Shown here: piece by piece, positions 1-8,126 of the stretch | Position numbering within the stretch: the first letter of the stretch is position 1 | Layout of the letters: each line of letters opens with the position of its first letter | Source of the DNA: Brevundimonas viscosa | GTDB lineage: Bacteria; Pseudomonadota; Alphaproteobacteria; Caulobacterales; Caulobacteraceae | Assembly (NCBI RefSeq): GCF_900116065.1 | Contig: NZ_FOZV01000009.1 | Span: 1 to 64,000, forward strand | Direction: 5' to 3' | Length of the DNA stretch: 64,000 bases | Made by a program: the position numbers and the translations under genes | Notes under the pieces: model-generated | Told to the model about the DNA's origin: nothing | Databases searched by the model: none | The model's input: only the letters and a program-made list of their open reading frames with translations

Positions 1-259
1 CGGAACTAAGGCGGATAGTCGCAGTTCGTCCTTCCGGTCCGTAGAGGGCAGTAGTGGGCTCGACGATCCCGCCCTTGTCTTCCTGAAAGACGAACCGCTG
101 CACTACTGAAGAGGCTAGGCGTCTACCTGCGTCGCTGAGGCTGACTTCCATCTCGTAGCGACGGCCGATCGGCCGGCTGCCGCAACCGGTGAGCCCCGCC
201 AAACCAGCCAAGGCTCCCGAGGCAAGCAGAAGCCTTCGATCCATCGTTGGCCCTTGCAT
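1..259 (-). CDS. Putative lipoprotein, 3' end outside window
   Basis: The reading frame runs off the left edge, so only the first 86 codons are visible. The N-terminus is a classic lipoprotein signal: a short charged segment (MDRRLL), a hydrophobic stretch rich in Ala, Gly and Leu, and a lipobox LTGC placing the lipidated Cys at about residue 26. The start at 259 is chosen because a purine-rich GGGAG lies just upstream; an in-frame ATG at 244 would also leave a full signal peptide. The mature part that can be seen resembles no family I know. It should be an exported, lipid-anchored protein of unknown function, transcribed in the same direction as the polysaccharide operon at 606-7225 but separated from it by about 350 bases. 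Confidence 0.6.
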   Translation of the reverse strand, partial: MQGPTMDRRLLLASGALAGLAGLTGCGSRPIGRRYEMEVSLSDAGRRLASSVVQRFVFQEDKGGIVEPTTALYGPEGRTATIRLSS

Positions 260-605
260 CGCTCCCTCTCCTGTTCGGCCCGAGCGTGCGGGCGCTTGGG
301 CTGGCGTGGCAAGCGGAAAGCGTCTGCCAAGTAGGAAACGGAGCGGTCTCGTCGGCACGCTCAAGAGCGGACCTATCTGACCGCCGCTTTGAGTGAGGAG
401 CGGACATCATCGAGGTGAGGGCGCCGAAGGTCGCCTTCTGACTCATTGCAGACATTCCGAAGGTCCGTTTCCGGACCGCAGCGTGATGCAATCGTGTGGA
501 AGGGTGGCTGGCTTCTGATTTGTTGGTCGGGGCGGGGGAGGTCCGCTCATCGGTGGTTGGTGAAATCGCCCATCGCCTCAAGGTCCGGGGCGGGCCGCAG
601 GCAGG
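260..605. other. Intergenic region without a convincing gene
   Basis: About 350 bases between the lipoprotein start and the stop of the Hpt gene. Open frames here have no recognisable protein features. A 6-bp stem with a 4-base loop (GGTCCG/CGGACC, about 462-477) is visible without a T-run. The region should hold the promoter of the lipoprotein gene and the 3' end of the upstream operon, but I cannot assign either precisely. Confidence 0.4.
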
Positions 606-875
606 CTAGTCAGGGATGTCAGCCACGCGAGCGAGTTCGCACATCAGCAAATCGACCCCGTTGGTCGCGGGCTGCTCCCCGCTCCGGATCGAGTGATCGA
701 CCGCCGCCGCCGCCTCGCTCAGGGACGAGAAGCCGAAGGAGCCCGCCGCTCCTGCCAAGCGGTGGGTGATAGAAGCGAAATCATCGTCGTCAGGCGACGC
801 CAGCGCGAGGCGCTTGAGGTCGTCCCGGCAGCGTCTCACAAAGTCGGCGCGCAGCTGAGAGATCGGATCGCTCAA
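606..875 (-). CDS. Hpt-domain phosphotransfer protein
   Basis: A small 89-residue protein consisting almost only of an Hpt four-helix domain. The motif HRLAGAAGSFGF near residue 38 carries the expected phosphorylatable His followed by the small-residue and Gly-Phe pattern of Hpt proteins. It would pass phosphoryl groups between receiver domains in the cytoplasm. Its start overlaps the stop of the upstream receiver gene by 4 bases, and it is the last gene of the minus-strand operon that starts at 7225. By inference it links the GAF-PAS kinase and receiver just upstream to another receiver, possibly the one encoded first in the operon. Confidence 0.8.
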   Translation of the reverse strand: MSDPISQLRADFVRRCRDDLKRLALASPDDDDFASITHRLAGAAGSFGFSSLSEAAAAVDHSIRSGEQPATNGVDLLMCELARVADIPD

Positions 876-1249
876 GCGGAACCCCTGAGCATTCCCCGCA
901 CCTGGTCTCCGAGGGTCAGGGGGTCGAAGGGCTTGATCACCACGCCGATGGCACCCCGGCCGAGGAGGCGGGCAATTTCGTGATCCTGGGTCTGAGCGGT
1001 CATGAAAATCGCCGGCATCGACTTCGACATCCCACGGATCTCCGCCAGAAGCGCCGGCCCGTCCATGTCCGGCATCATCACGTCGAGCAGAAGGAGGTCA
1101 GGCTGCAGCCCGTCCGCCAGCAAGCGCAGTGCGTCGGCGCCGGAGACCGCGGAATGCACCCGGGCGTCGCCGCTGAGCTCGAAGGCGAGGGCCGTGAGCG
1201 CGCGGATGTTCTGGTCGTCGTCGACATGAAGGATGCAGAGTTCAGACAC
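872..1249 (-). CDS. Single-domain response regulator (receiver)
   Basis: A 125-residue stand-alone receiver domain. It has the acidic pocket HVDDDQ near the N-terminus, the phosphoacceptor Asp in LLLLDVMMPDMDG, the conserved Thr in FMTAQ and the Lys in VIKPFDP. No output domain follows, so it should act by protein interaction or as a phosphorelay intermediate. It lies 5 bases downstream of the histidine kinase gene and overlaps the Hpt gene by 4 bases, which supports a kinase-to-receiver-to-Hpt relay encoded together. Confidence 0.88.
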   Translation of the reverse strand: MSELCILHVDDDQNIRALTALAFELSGDARVHSAVSGADALRLLADGLQPDLLLLDVMMPDMDGPALLAEIRGMSKSMPAIFMTAQTQDHEIARLLGRGAIGVVIKPFDPLTLGDQVRGMLRGSA

Positions 1250-1254
1250 TGGCG

Positions 1255-3261
1255 CTACTCCGGCAGTTCGAGGGGGACCTCAAACCAGAAGGTGGATCCC
1301 TGCCCGGGCACGCTGTCGACGCCGATGCGGCCGTCCATCAGCTCGACCAGTTCCCGGCAGATGCTGAGGCCGAGACCGGTGCCCCCGAAGCGGCGGCTGG
1401 TCGACTCGTCGGCCTGAACGAACCGTTCGAACAAACTCCCGGCGAGCGCGGGCTCCAAGCCTACGCCCGTGTCGGAAACGGAGACATGAAGGCCTGCTCG
1501 ACCGTCGGCGCACGGCGAGGATCGAACCGCGACGCTCACGCCGCCGGCGGCGGTGAACTTCACTGCGTTGCCGAGAAAGTTCAGCAGCACCTGCCGCAGG
1601 CGTGTCGGGTCACCGATCAAGACTTCAGGAACGTCCGGCGCAATCTCGTGGCTGAACCACAGGCCCTTCTCCTCGATCTGGCCGAGGACGACTTCCGCCG
1701 CCTCCCTCACCAGAACGCTCGGATCGAAGGGCCGCCGGTCGAGGGCCAGGGCCCCCGCTTCCAGCTTCGAATAGTCGAGCACGTCATTGATCACACCGAG
1801 CAGCACCTCGCCGGACAGGTGGATGCGGTCGGCGCATTGGCGTTCGATGGGGCCCAGACCCTCCCGAGACTGCAGGATGCGGGCGAACCCGATCACGCTC
1901 GTCAGAGGCGTGCGCAGCTCGTGGCTCATGTTGGAGAGAAAGCGGGACTTCGCCTCCGATGCGGCCTCGGCGCGGTCACAGGCTTCGCGAAGTTCCTCTT
2001 CCAGGCGGCGACGTTCCGAGATGTCGCGGATCACAGCGATGATTTCAGACGGCGCGCCATCATCTCCGGTTACGGCTTGGAAACTGGTTTCGACCCAGAC
2101 CGTGCCGCCATCCTTGCGGAGCGCCCGTTGCTGCAGCGTGCACCGCCGGAGGCCACCCGCCAGCTTCGAGAAGGCCCGTAGCAACTCGGGGCGGTCGTCC
2201 GGATGCACGAAATCCTGGGCCGGACGGCCGGCCATCTCGGCAGGCCGGTACCCCAGCAGCGAGGTCACCGCCGGTGAAATGTAACCGCTGCGACCGTCCA
2301 GATGCAGGCGCGTCACCACGTCGTCCATGTGGTCGGCAAGCAGGCGGTACCGGGCCTTGCTTCGTCGAAGCCGATTCATGGCCGTGTGGCGTTCGGTGAT
2401 GTCCTGCACGACCCCGAACAGGGCTTCGACCCGCCCGTCCTCCGCCACCTGCCGAAGAGCGCTCAGGACAACCCGGCGCATTTCGCCATCCGGTCGCTGA
2501 ATTGAAGTTTCGAACTCCTCTCGGCTGCCCTCCCGCAGTACGCGCCGGATGAAGGCGTCGCGGGCGGAACGCTCCTCGGGCGTATAGAAATCGGCCAGCG
2601 CGTCCCTGCTGACAGGGCTGCCTGGCGGCAGGCCGTAGATGCGGTAGACCTCATCGGACCAGGCGAGCTCGCCGGTGTCCAGCCGCCAGCGCCAATGGCC
2701 GACGCGGGAGACGGCCTCGGCGAGCTCCAGAAGACGTCGCTTCTCGTCCGCCACGAGGCGCTCGGCGGTCAGGGCGATCTGTTCCGAGACGAGGTCGGCG
2801 ATCTCGCGGAGCCGCTGCCGCTCCGCCTCGCCGAAATCGCGCGGCTTGTCGTCGATGAGGCAGAGGGTGCCCAGATTGTGACCGGTGTCGTCGGTGAGCA
2901 CTGCCCCGGCGTAAAAGCGCACGCCGCCCGGGGCCGTGACGTAGGGATTGTCGACGAAGCGCTGATCACGGGTCGCATCCGGCACCACCATCACGGCGCC
3001 GGGGGGAAGCTGGATGGCGCGATTGCAGAAGGCGTCCTCGCGGCGGGTCTCGCAGAGCTCCATACCGTGGCGGGACTTGAACCACTGCCGCTCCTCATCA
3101 ATCAGCGAGATCAGGGCTGTCGGAACGTCGAAGAGGCTGGCCGCCAACCGCGTGAGGCGATCGAAGCGCGGCTCCGGCGGCGTATCGAGAATACGAAGCG
3201 CCCGGAGCGCCTGCAGGCGCCCCTGCTCGTCCTGGGGCGCAGGCCGGGTCAGATTCGTCAC
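1255..3261 (-). CDS. GAF-PAS-PAS sensor histidine kinase
   Basis: A 668-residue soluble kinase. A GAF domain fills roughly residues 25-170 (LRILDTPPEPRFDRLT opening, RQWFKSRHG), followed by two PAS/PAC units, a HisKA domain with the phosphorylated His in FLSNMSHELRTPL, and a HATPase domain with N box FLGNAVKF, DTGVGL and GGTGLGLS. There is no C-terminal receiver. The GTG start at 3261 is chosen because it overlaps the stop of the glycosyltransferase gene (GTGA) and has a GGGAGG ribosome site 6-7 bases upstream; a longer frame begins inside the glycosyltransferase. No membrane segment is seen, so it should sense a cytoplasmic signal and feed the adjacent receiver and Hpt. Confidence 0.88.
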   Translation of the reverse strand: MTNLTRPAPQDEQGRLQALRALRILDTPPEPRFDRLTRLAASLFDVPTALISLIDEERQWFKSRHGMELCETRREDAFCNRAIQLPPGAVMVVPDATRDQRFVDNPYVTAPGGVRFYAGAVLTDDTGHNLGTLCLIDDKPRDFGEAERQRLREIADLVSEQIALTAERLVADEKRRLLELAEAVSRVGHWRWRLDTGELAWSDEVYRIYGLPPGSPVSRDALADFYTPEERSARDAFIRRVLREGSREEFETSIQRPDGEMRRVVLSALRQVAEDGRVEALFGVVQDITERHTAMNRLRRSKARYRLLADHMDDVVTRLHLDGRSGYISPAVTSLLGYRPAEMAGRPAQDFVHPDDRPELLRAFSKLAGGLRRCTLQQRALRKDGGTVWVETSFQAVTGDDGAPSEIIAVIRDISERRRLEEELREACDRAEAASEAKSRFLSNMSHELRTPLTSVIGFARILQSREGLGPIERQCADRIHLSGEVLLGVINDVLDYSKLEAGALALDRRPFDPSVLVREAAEVVLGQIEEKGLWFSHEIAPDVPEVLIGDPTRLRQVLLNFLGNAVKFTAAGGVSVAVRSSPCADGRAGLHVSVSDTGVGLEPALAGSLFERFVQADESTSRRFGGTGLGLSICRELVELMDGRIGVDSVPGQGSTFWFEVPLELPE

Positions 3262-4709
3262 GGCCGGCCTCCCGATTGAGGCGCGGCAGCCGTTCCCCCG
3301 AAGCCCTTGCGAGTCATGGTTCCCCACGACTGGCTGCGATTCAGGTATTGCCACACCCCGCGCAGCCGCCAGAAGTTGTTGAGCTGGCGGTAGCCGAAGT
3401 TCTCAAGCACGGCGACGCCGGTGAGCAGAACCAAGTCGCGGGCCCGCGGGAAGCGGCGGAGCTCTGATTCCTCAAGGGCGAGCGCTCCGACCGATATGAC
3501 CACGCCGAAGGTGAAGCTGACGGCCAGAAAGGCCAACAGGTAGGCGGTGGAGAGCACGCCGGCGAGCCAGAACAGCGGGATGAGCACATAGCCGAGCAGT
3601 TCGACGATCGGGCCCAGGACGTCGACGAGCAGGATGTAGCCGAAGCCGACCACCGCGACCCGGCCATATCGCGGCTTCAGGAGCACGTCCCGGTGCCGCT
3701 CGAAGGTCTCGAGAGCCCCGCGGTGCCAGCGGGCGCGCTGCCGGCCCAGGACGCGCAGATCCTCCGGCGCCTCGGTCCAGCACACCGGCTCCGGCACGAA
3801 GGCGATCCGGTAGGGCAGTCGCTTGTCACGCATGAGTCGGTGCAGCTTTACAACCAGCTCCATGTCCTCGCCGACGGTCCCGTGGGTATAGCCGCCCGCT
3901 TCGATGACGCGGGCGCGCCGGAACAGGCCGAAGGCACCCGAGATGATGGTCAGAGCGTTGATCCGGCTCCACGCCAGCCGGGCCATGAGGAAGGCCCGTA
4001 AATACTCAACCGTCTGGAGCAGGGCCAGCAGGTTGCGCGGCGGCCGAACCTCCAGAACCCGCCCGTGCGAGATGGTGCAGCCGTTGGCGATGCGCACGGT
4101 GCCACCGACCGCCACGGTGCGCTCTGGATCCTCCACGAAAGGCTTCACGGCGCGCAGCAGGGCGTCGGGCTCGAGCAGCGAGTCGGCGTCCATGGAGCAG
4201 AAGATCGGCGCGCGCGAGACGTTGATGCCGGCGTTGAGGGCATCCGCCTTGCCGCCGTTCTCCTTGTCCACGACGATCAGGCGCGGCTGATGGGCGGCTC
4301 CATAGACGCCCCGGATAGGCGCGTGGGCGATGGCCTGTTCGTGGTGTCTCTGGATCGGGCGCAGTTCGAAGGTGTCGATCAGAACTTGCAGGGTCCCGTC
4401 CCGCGAACCGTCGTTGATCACGATCACCTCGAAACTGGGGTAGTGCAGCGACAGCAGGGACCGAACGCTCTCGGCGATGGTCAGGGCCTCGTTATAGGCC
4501 GGCGCGAGCAGCGCGATGGGCGGGGCGGCGTCGGCGTAGCGCCGCCAGAGGAGCCCTCCGGAAGCCGTCGGCGGCGTCTGGATCAGGGCCGCGGCGGCGA
4601 GCCCCAGCTGGATGAGATAGATCCCGTTTTGCAGAAGGCCCGTCCCGATGACGAACAGGGCGATGATCTCCGCCATGACCTGGAGCCCGCTGGCGATCGC
4701 CGCCATCAT
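3258..4709 (-). CDS. Membrane glycosyltransferase family 2 (polysaccharide synthase-like)
   Basis: A 483-residue processive-type GT2. An N-terminal membrane segment precedes the catalytic domain with NDGSRDG, the metal-binding DADS, the catalytic-base region GEDMELV and the product-site QRARW. Two or three membrane helices follow (around LLVDVLGPIVELLGYVL and LAFLAVSFTFGVVIS). This is the arrangement of synthases such as PgaC and BcsA, which polymerise a sugar on the inner face of the membrane and move it outward. The ATG at 4709 overlaps the HEAT gene stop (ATGA). No deacetylase, c-di-GMP PilZ domain or BcsB-like partner is visible, so the polymer cannot be named. The upstream beta-barrel gene is the likely export partner. 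Confidence 0.85.
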   Translation of the reverse strand: MMAAIASGLQVMAEIIALFVIGTGLLQNGIYLIQLGLAAAALIQTPPTASGGLLWRRYADAAPPIALLAPAYNEALTIAESVRSLLSLHYPSFEVIVINDGSRDGTLQVLIDTFELRPIQRHHEQAIAHAPIRGVYGAAHQPRLIVVDKENGGKADALNAGINVSRAPIFCSMDADSLLEPDALLRAVKPFVEDPERTVAVGGTVRIANGCTISHGRVLEVRPPRNLLALLQTVEYLRAFLMARLAWSRINALTIISGAFGLFRRARVIEAGGYTHGTVGEDMELVVKLHRLMRDKRLPYRIAFVPEPVCWTEAPEDLRVLGRQRARWHRGALETFERHRDVLLKPRYGRVAVVGFGYILLVDVLGPIVELLGYVLIPLFWLAGVLSTAYLLAFLAVSFTFGVVISVGALALEESELRRFPRARDLVLLTGVAVLENFGYRQLNNFWRLRGVWQYLNRSQSWGTMTRKGFGGTAAAPQSGGRP

Positions 4710-5767
4710 GCAGCCTCCACCGTCAGACCGCGCTCCGCCAAGGCCAGAGAAGCGGCCCTGCGCGAGAGATCGCCACCAGAGATGGCCATGCTGCGGAGGT
4801 GGGCGCGACCGGTGTCTCCGAGCGCTCCCAAGGCCTCGCCCGCGCGGAAGCGAACCCACCAGACAGGGTCCTCCAGCCGATCGGCCAAGGCTGGGACGGC
4901 GGACCGAAGCCCGATCCTGCCGGCCGCTTCGCAGGCTGCAGATCTGACCATCCACACCTCGTCGGCCAGAGCGGAGACGATCGTCGCTTCCGCAGCCGGA
5001 TGGCGGAGGGCGGCGAGCCCGCGGATAGCTGCTATGCGGAGTTCGATCTCTGGGGCCCGGGCCGCAAGGCAGAGAGGCCGCAACGCCCGGAAGTCGCCGC
5101 TGGCCCCCAAGGCCTCCGCAAGGATGACCCGCGCCTCCCCCGACAGCCGCGTGTCTCCGAACGACTGAAGGGCGGCCCAAGGGCGCTCCGTTACCAACTG
5201 GCCGATGACCGGAAGGTAGAGCAGAGAATCCGACGTCTGGCGTCCGGCGAGGTCGGTGAGGACTTCGTCCAGCTCGGGCGGCGCGGACAGTTCGATCAAT
5301 GAGTGCATTATTCCGACGCGAAGTTCGGCCGAGTGCGCGTGCGCCAGCGCCTCTCGAAGGGCGGTGACAGCAGCCTCGCCCGGGAAGATCGCCAGCGCTT
5401 CCGCCGCGGCTAACCTGCCTGCGACCGAGCCTCGCGACAGACGCCGGCGAAAGATCTCATCCACACCGAAAGCGTGGAGGGCCGAGATCAGTCGTTCCCG
5501 CTCCTCGCCCCGTACGAGGGACAGGATCTCGAGCAGCGCTTCAGCCATCAGGCGAGCGCGGTGGCGGACGCCGCGCAGCCGGCCAACTGCATCCCCCGCC
5601 CCGTTCATGATGTCGAGCAGGCCCTGCTGGATAAGCCGGCGATCGCGCTCGCGCCGTTGCTCGGTCCGCTCCCGCAGGACGCGAGCGAGAATGAGAGCGA
5701 CCATCCACCCCAGGGCGGCGGCGGAAAGGATGATCGACACCGACCAGATCAGCAGCAGCTCGCCCAT
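4706..5767 (-). CDS. Membrane-anchored HEAT-repeat protein
   Basis: A 353-residue protein with one N-terminal membrane helix (LLLIWSVSIILSAAALGWMV), a charged Arg/Glu-rich linker, and then a long run of HEAT-like alpha-helical repeats. The repeats are clearest from about residue 215 to the end, where units such as IRGLAALRHPAAEATIVSAL and VRFRAGEALGALGD recur every 30-35 residues. HEAT arrays are protein-binding scaffolds. Its position between the barrel protein and the synthase, with 1-base and 4-base overlaps, suggests a cytoplasmic scaffold tied to the inner membrane that assembles or controls the synthase. No catalytic motif is seen. Confidence 0.75.
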   Translation of the reverse strand: MGELLLIWSVSIILSAAALGWMVALILARVLRERTEQRRERDRRLIQQGLLDIMNGAGDAVGRLRGVRHRARLMAEALLEILSLVRGEERERLISALHAFGVDEIFRRRLSRGSVAGRLAAAEALAIFPGEAAVTALREALAHAHSAELRVGIMHSLIELSAPPELDEVLTDLAGRQTSDSLLYLPVIGQLVTERPWAALQSFGDTRLSGEARVILAEALGASGDFRALRPLCLAARAPEIELRIAAIRGLAALRHPAAEATIVSALADEVWMVRSAACEAAGRIGLRSAVPALADRLEDPVWWVRFRAGEALGALGDTGRAHLRSMAISGGDLSRRAASLALAERGLTVEAA

Positions 5768-6834
5768 CAGAATCGCCAGCCAAGCCCCAGCGACAGTTCA
5801 TGGCGGTCGTAGGCGTCGCGGTCCTCGGAGACGTATCCCGTCCTGAGGAGGAGTCGGTCGGTCAGGCCCAACTCCGCCCCGACGCTCCACGCAGCCACCT
5901 GGGTGGTGGAGCCGTCAGACGATTCGGGCGCGTCGGCGTGACCGACACGCAGGGCCAGGCGATCGGTCGCCTGCCACCGCGCGGACGCGGCATAGCCTGA
6001 CCGGTAGTCCCCCCGCTCATCCCAGACGTTGATCCATCGTCCGGAAAGCTGAAAACGGCCTCCGGCGAGGTCGAGAGCGAGCCCGGGATGCAGTCCTGTG
6101 ACCGTGCCTGTCGGATAGCGGGCCAATGAGGCGTCGAACGTCGCGGCGAGACTTCCGGCCAGTCGCGCCTGTCCCCCAGCGGCTACGGCCAGCTCGGGGC
6201 GATAGTCGGCGTCAGGCGCGCCGCCGACCGCGACATAGGCCGCGCCGCGTGCGAACCTCCGGTCGACCCGCGCCTCGAGGTGGACGTCCCGATCGTCGAA
6301 TCGCTCGGTGCTCTCAACCGCCAGTCCCACGGTCCACAGATCGCCCAGACGCCGCGAGGTGGCGACGCGTGCCTCGCTCCAGTCCGGCAAGCCGCCCGAG
6401 AGCCTGCTGCGGGCGGCCGCCACTTCCACCCTCCAAGTCTCCTCCGGCCGGAGCGAACGGCGGAGCCCTGCAACCTCAAGGCTGTCGGACCCCGCGGCTT
6501 GGGCCCGCTCAAGGTAGTCCCGCGCGGCGACCGGATCGCCACGACGTTGTGCGATGCGGGCCAGACCGATCCAGGCGTCCGCATAGACCGGCGCGCGATC
6601 CGTCACCCGTTCGAGTTCGCCATGGGCCTCGTCCAATCGTCCGAGCGTCAGCAGCGCCAGGCCGAGGTTGAGGCGGGCGTCCACGTCCTCCGGACGGGCG
6701 AGGAGAACCTGTTCCAGCTTCGCGGCGGCTTCAGCAGCCCGTCCCGCCCTGCGGTCGGAAACCGCCGACCTGTAGAGGCTGTCGGGATCGACCTGGACTG
6801 CGGCAGGCGGTGGTTCAAGCGGGACGCCGATCAC
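5767..6834 (-). CDS. TPR protein with YaiO-like C-terminal beta-barrel
   Basis: A 355-residue protein. Residues about 15-135 contain TPR-type helical pairs (LNLGLALLTLGRLDEAHGEL, ARIAQRRGDPVAARDYLERA). From about 150 on, alternating polar and hydrophobic strands end in a terminal aromatic Phe (LSLGLGWRF), typical of outer-membrane barrels of the YaiO or PgaA type that export polysaccharide. The GTG start has an excellent AAGGAGG site, and an in-frame stop closes the frame a few codons upstream, so no signal peptide can be added. The encoded protein begins MIGVPLEPPP and lacks an export signal, which is odd for a barrel. It overlaps the upstream receiver gene by 20 bases. Confidence 0.72.
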   Translation of the reverse strand: MIGVPLEPPPAAVQVDPDSLYRSAVSDRRAGRAAEAAAKLEQVLLARPEDVDARLNLGLALLTLGRLDEAHGELERVTDRAPVYADAWIGLARIAQRRGDPVAARDYLERAQAAGSDSLEVAGLRRSLRPEETWRVEVAAARSRLSGGLPDWSEARVATSRRLGDLWTVGLAVESTERFDDRDVHLEARVDRRFARGAAYVAVGGAPDADYRPELAVAAGGQARLAGSLAATFDASLARYPTGTVTGLHPGLALDLAGGRFQLSGRWINVWDERGDYRSGYAASARWQATDRLALRVGHADAPESSDGSTTQVAAWSVGAELGLTDRLLLRTGYVSEDRDAYDRHELSLGLGWRF

Positions 6835-7225
6835 GCGCCCCTCCTTCTGATGCGCCGGACGTCAGCAGCAGCCGCCGAACGCGCTGGCTGAGTTCGTCGG
6901 GGATGAAGGGTTTGACGAGATAGTCGGCGGCGCCGAGCTGGAGCGCGCCGACGATATCCTGTTCGCGCTTGAGGGCGGTGAGCATGATCACCGGCGCCTC
7001 TGACAGAGCGCCGCTCTTGATGCGCCGCAGCACCTCGAAGCCGTCCATGACCGGCATAAGGGCGTCGAGAACGATCAGGTCGGGCGACTGCTCCCGGATC
7101 GCAGCCAGCGCCTCGCCGCCGTTCTCGGCGGTGGAGAGCTCGTGCCCGTCGGCCGACAGGCGGTGGACCAGCAGGGCGCGCAGCAAGGGATCGTCGTCGG
7201 CGATCAGTATGCGGCTGGCAGGCAT
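6815..7225 (-). CDS. Single-domain response regulator, first gene of operon
   Basis: A 136-residue receiver: IADDDP acidic pocket, phosphoacceptor Asp in LIVLDALMPVMDG, Thr in MLTAL and Lys in LVKPF. There is no output domain. The start is set at the ATG at 7225, preceded by GGAGG; a GTG at 7246 would add seven residues. It is the promoter-proximal gene of the minus-strand operon with the barrel, HEAT and glycosyltransferase genes. It may be the terminal acceptor of the phosphorelay formed by the kinase, receiver and Hpt at the operon's other end, acting on the synthase complex by direct contact. That role is inference. Confidence 0.85.
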   Translation of the reverse strand: MPASRILIADDDPLLRALLVHRLSADGHELSTAENGGEALAAIREQSPDLIVLDALMPVMDGFEVLRRIKSGALSEAPVIMLTALKREQDIVGALQLGAADYLVKPFIPDELSQRVRRLLLTSGASEGGARDRRPA

Positions 7226-7454
7226 CGGGCGTCGGACCTCCGTCACAGCGCCCCCCGAACCGGCATCATCCGACGGGCGGACTAAACGAACTCCTACCTG
7301 CGGCTACGTTTCCACGGGTAACCTTGTTTCTCAGCCGGTGAGGCGTGTGAGAGTCCGCTCATCGACCCGGCGCCAATGTCCGCTCCTGGCGCTGAAGAGC
7401 TGCTTCGGGAGTAGGATAGGAGCGACAGGGTGGCGACCTCATCGGAGGTTGGCC

Positions 7455-8081
7455 ATGCGCCAGTCTGACCTGTTCATCCAACCGAAGCGCCCATGGAATG
7501 CCGGCCGTCCGATCGGCCCCAAGGCGCCGCTGAAGCCGAAGCACATCTGGGCCATTCGACAGCAGCTGAAGGTCGCGAGGAGAGTGCGTGACCTTGCGAT
7601 GTTCAACTGCGCCCTGGACGCGAAGCTGCGGGCCTGTGACCTGGTTCGCCTCCGGGTCAGCGACGTGGCTCCCGGCGGCGCGCTCCGCCAGCGTTCGATC
7701 ATCATCCAGCAAAAGACCGGAAGGCCTGTGCCTTTCGAGATCACCGAGCCAGCGCGTGACGCGATCACGGCTTGGCTGAAGATCCGCGGCCAGCGGGACG
7801 ATGATTGGCTGTTCCCCAGCCGTAGCCGGCCCGGCCAGCACATCGGCACCCGGCAGTACGCGCGGATCGTGGATCGGTGGGTTCGGATGATTGACCTCGA
7901 ACCGCAGGGCTACGGGACCCACAGCCTCAGGCGCACGAAGGTGTCTCTCGTCTACAAAAAGACCGGCAACCTTCGCGCCTGCCAGCTCCTGCTGGGTCAC
8001 AGGAAGCTGGAGAGCACTGTCAGGTACCTCGGTATCGAGGTGGACGACGCCTTGGAGATGTCAGAACAGATCGATCTATGA
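7455..8081 (+). CDS. Small tyrosine recombinase/integrase
   Basis: A 208-residue site-specific recombinase of the XerC/D-lambda integrase fold. The catalytic residues can be seen: Arg in AKLRACDL, the HSLRR box, the second His in LLGHRKL and the nucleophile Tyr in VRYLGI. The N-terminal core-binding domain is very short (about 55 residues), so the protein is much smaller than a typical 300-residue Xer protein. The ATG at 7455 has GGAGG 6-7 bases upstream. A hairpin with T-rich tail follows the stop. It is divergent from the polysaccharide operon and next to an HNH nuclease gene, suggesting a small mobile or formerly mobile segment. Confidence 0.82.
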   Translation: MRQSDLFIQPKRPWNAGRPIGPKAPLKPKHIWAIRQQLKVARRVRDLAMFNCALDAKLRACDLVRLRVSDVAPGGALRQRSIIIQQKTGRPVPFEITEPARDAITAWLKIRGQRDDDWLFPSRSRPGQHIGTRQYARIVDRWVRMIDLEPQGYGTHSLRRTKVSLVYKKTGNLRACQLLLGHRKLESTVRYLGIEVDDALEMSEQIDL

Positions 8082-8088
8082 CTCACGG

Positions 8089-8117
8089 CCGGGCCCGAAA
8101 GCGGGTCCGGTCTTTGT
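8089..8117 (+). terminator. Rho-independent-like terminator after the recombinase
   Basis: A 9-bp stem (CCGGGCCCG pairing with CGGGTCCGG, one G-T pair) with loop AAAG is followed by TCTTTGT. It starts 8 bases after the recombinase stop, as expected for an intrinsic terminator, and lies just before the predicted HNH start. Confidence 0.6.
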
Positions 8118-8126
8118 CGCCTTGGG

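Noticed and set aside
446..769. Plus-strand open frame of 107 codons
   Set aside because: It overlaps the Hpt gene on the other strand and its product is an Arg/Ser/Pro-rich shadow without family features.
7270..7330. Possible general-stress (EcfG-type) promoter for the polysaccharide operon on the minus strand (GGAAAC and CGTTT)
   Set aside because: The spacing between the two elements is about three bases longer than this class allows and the -35 is not an exact match.
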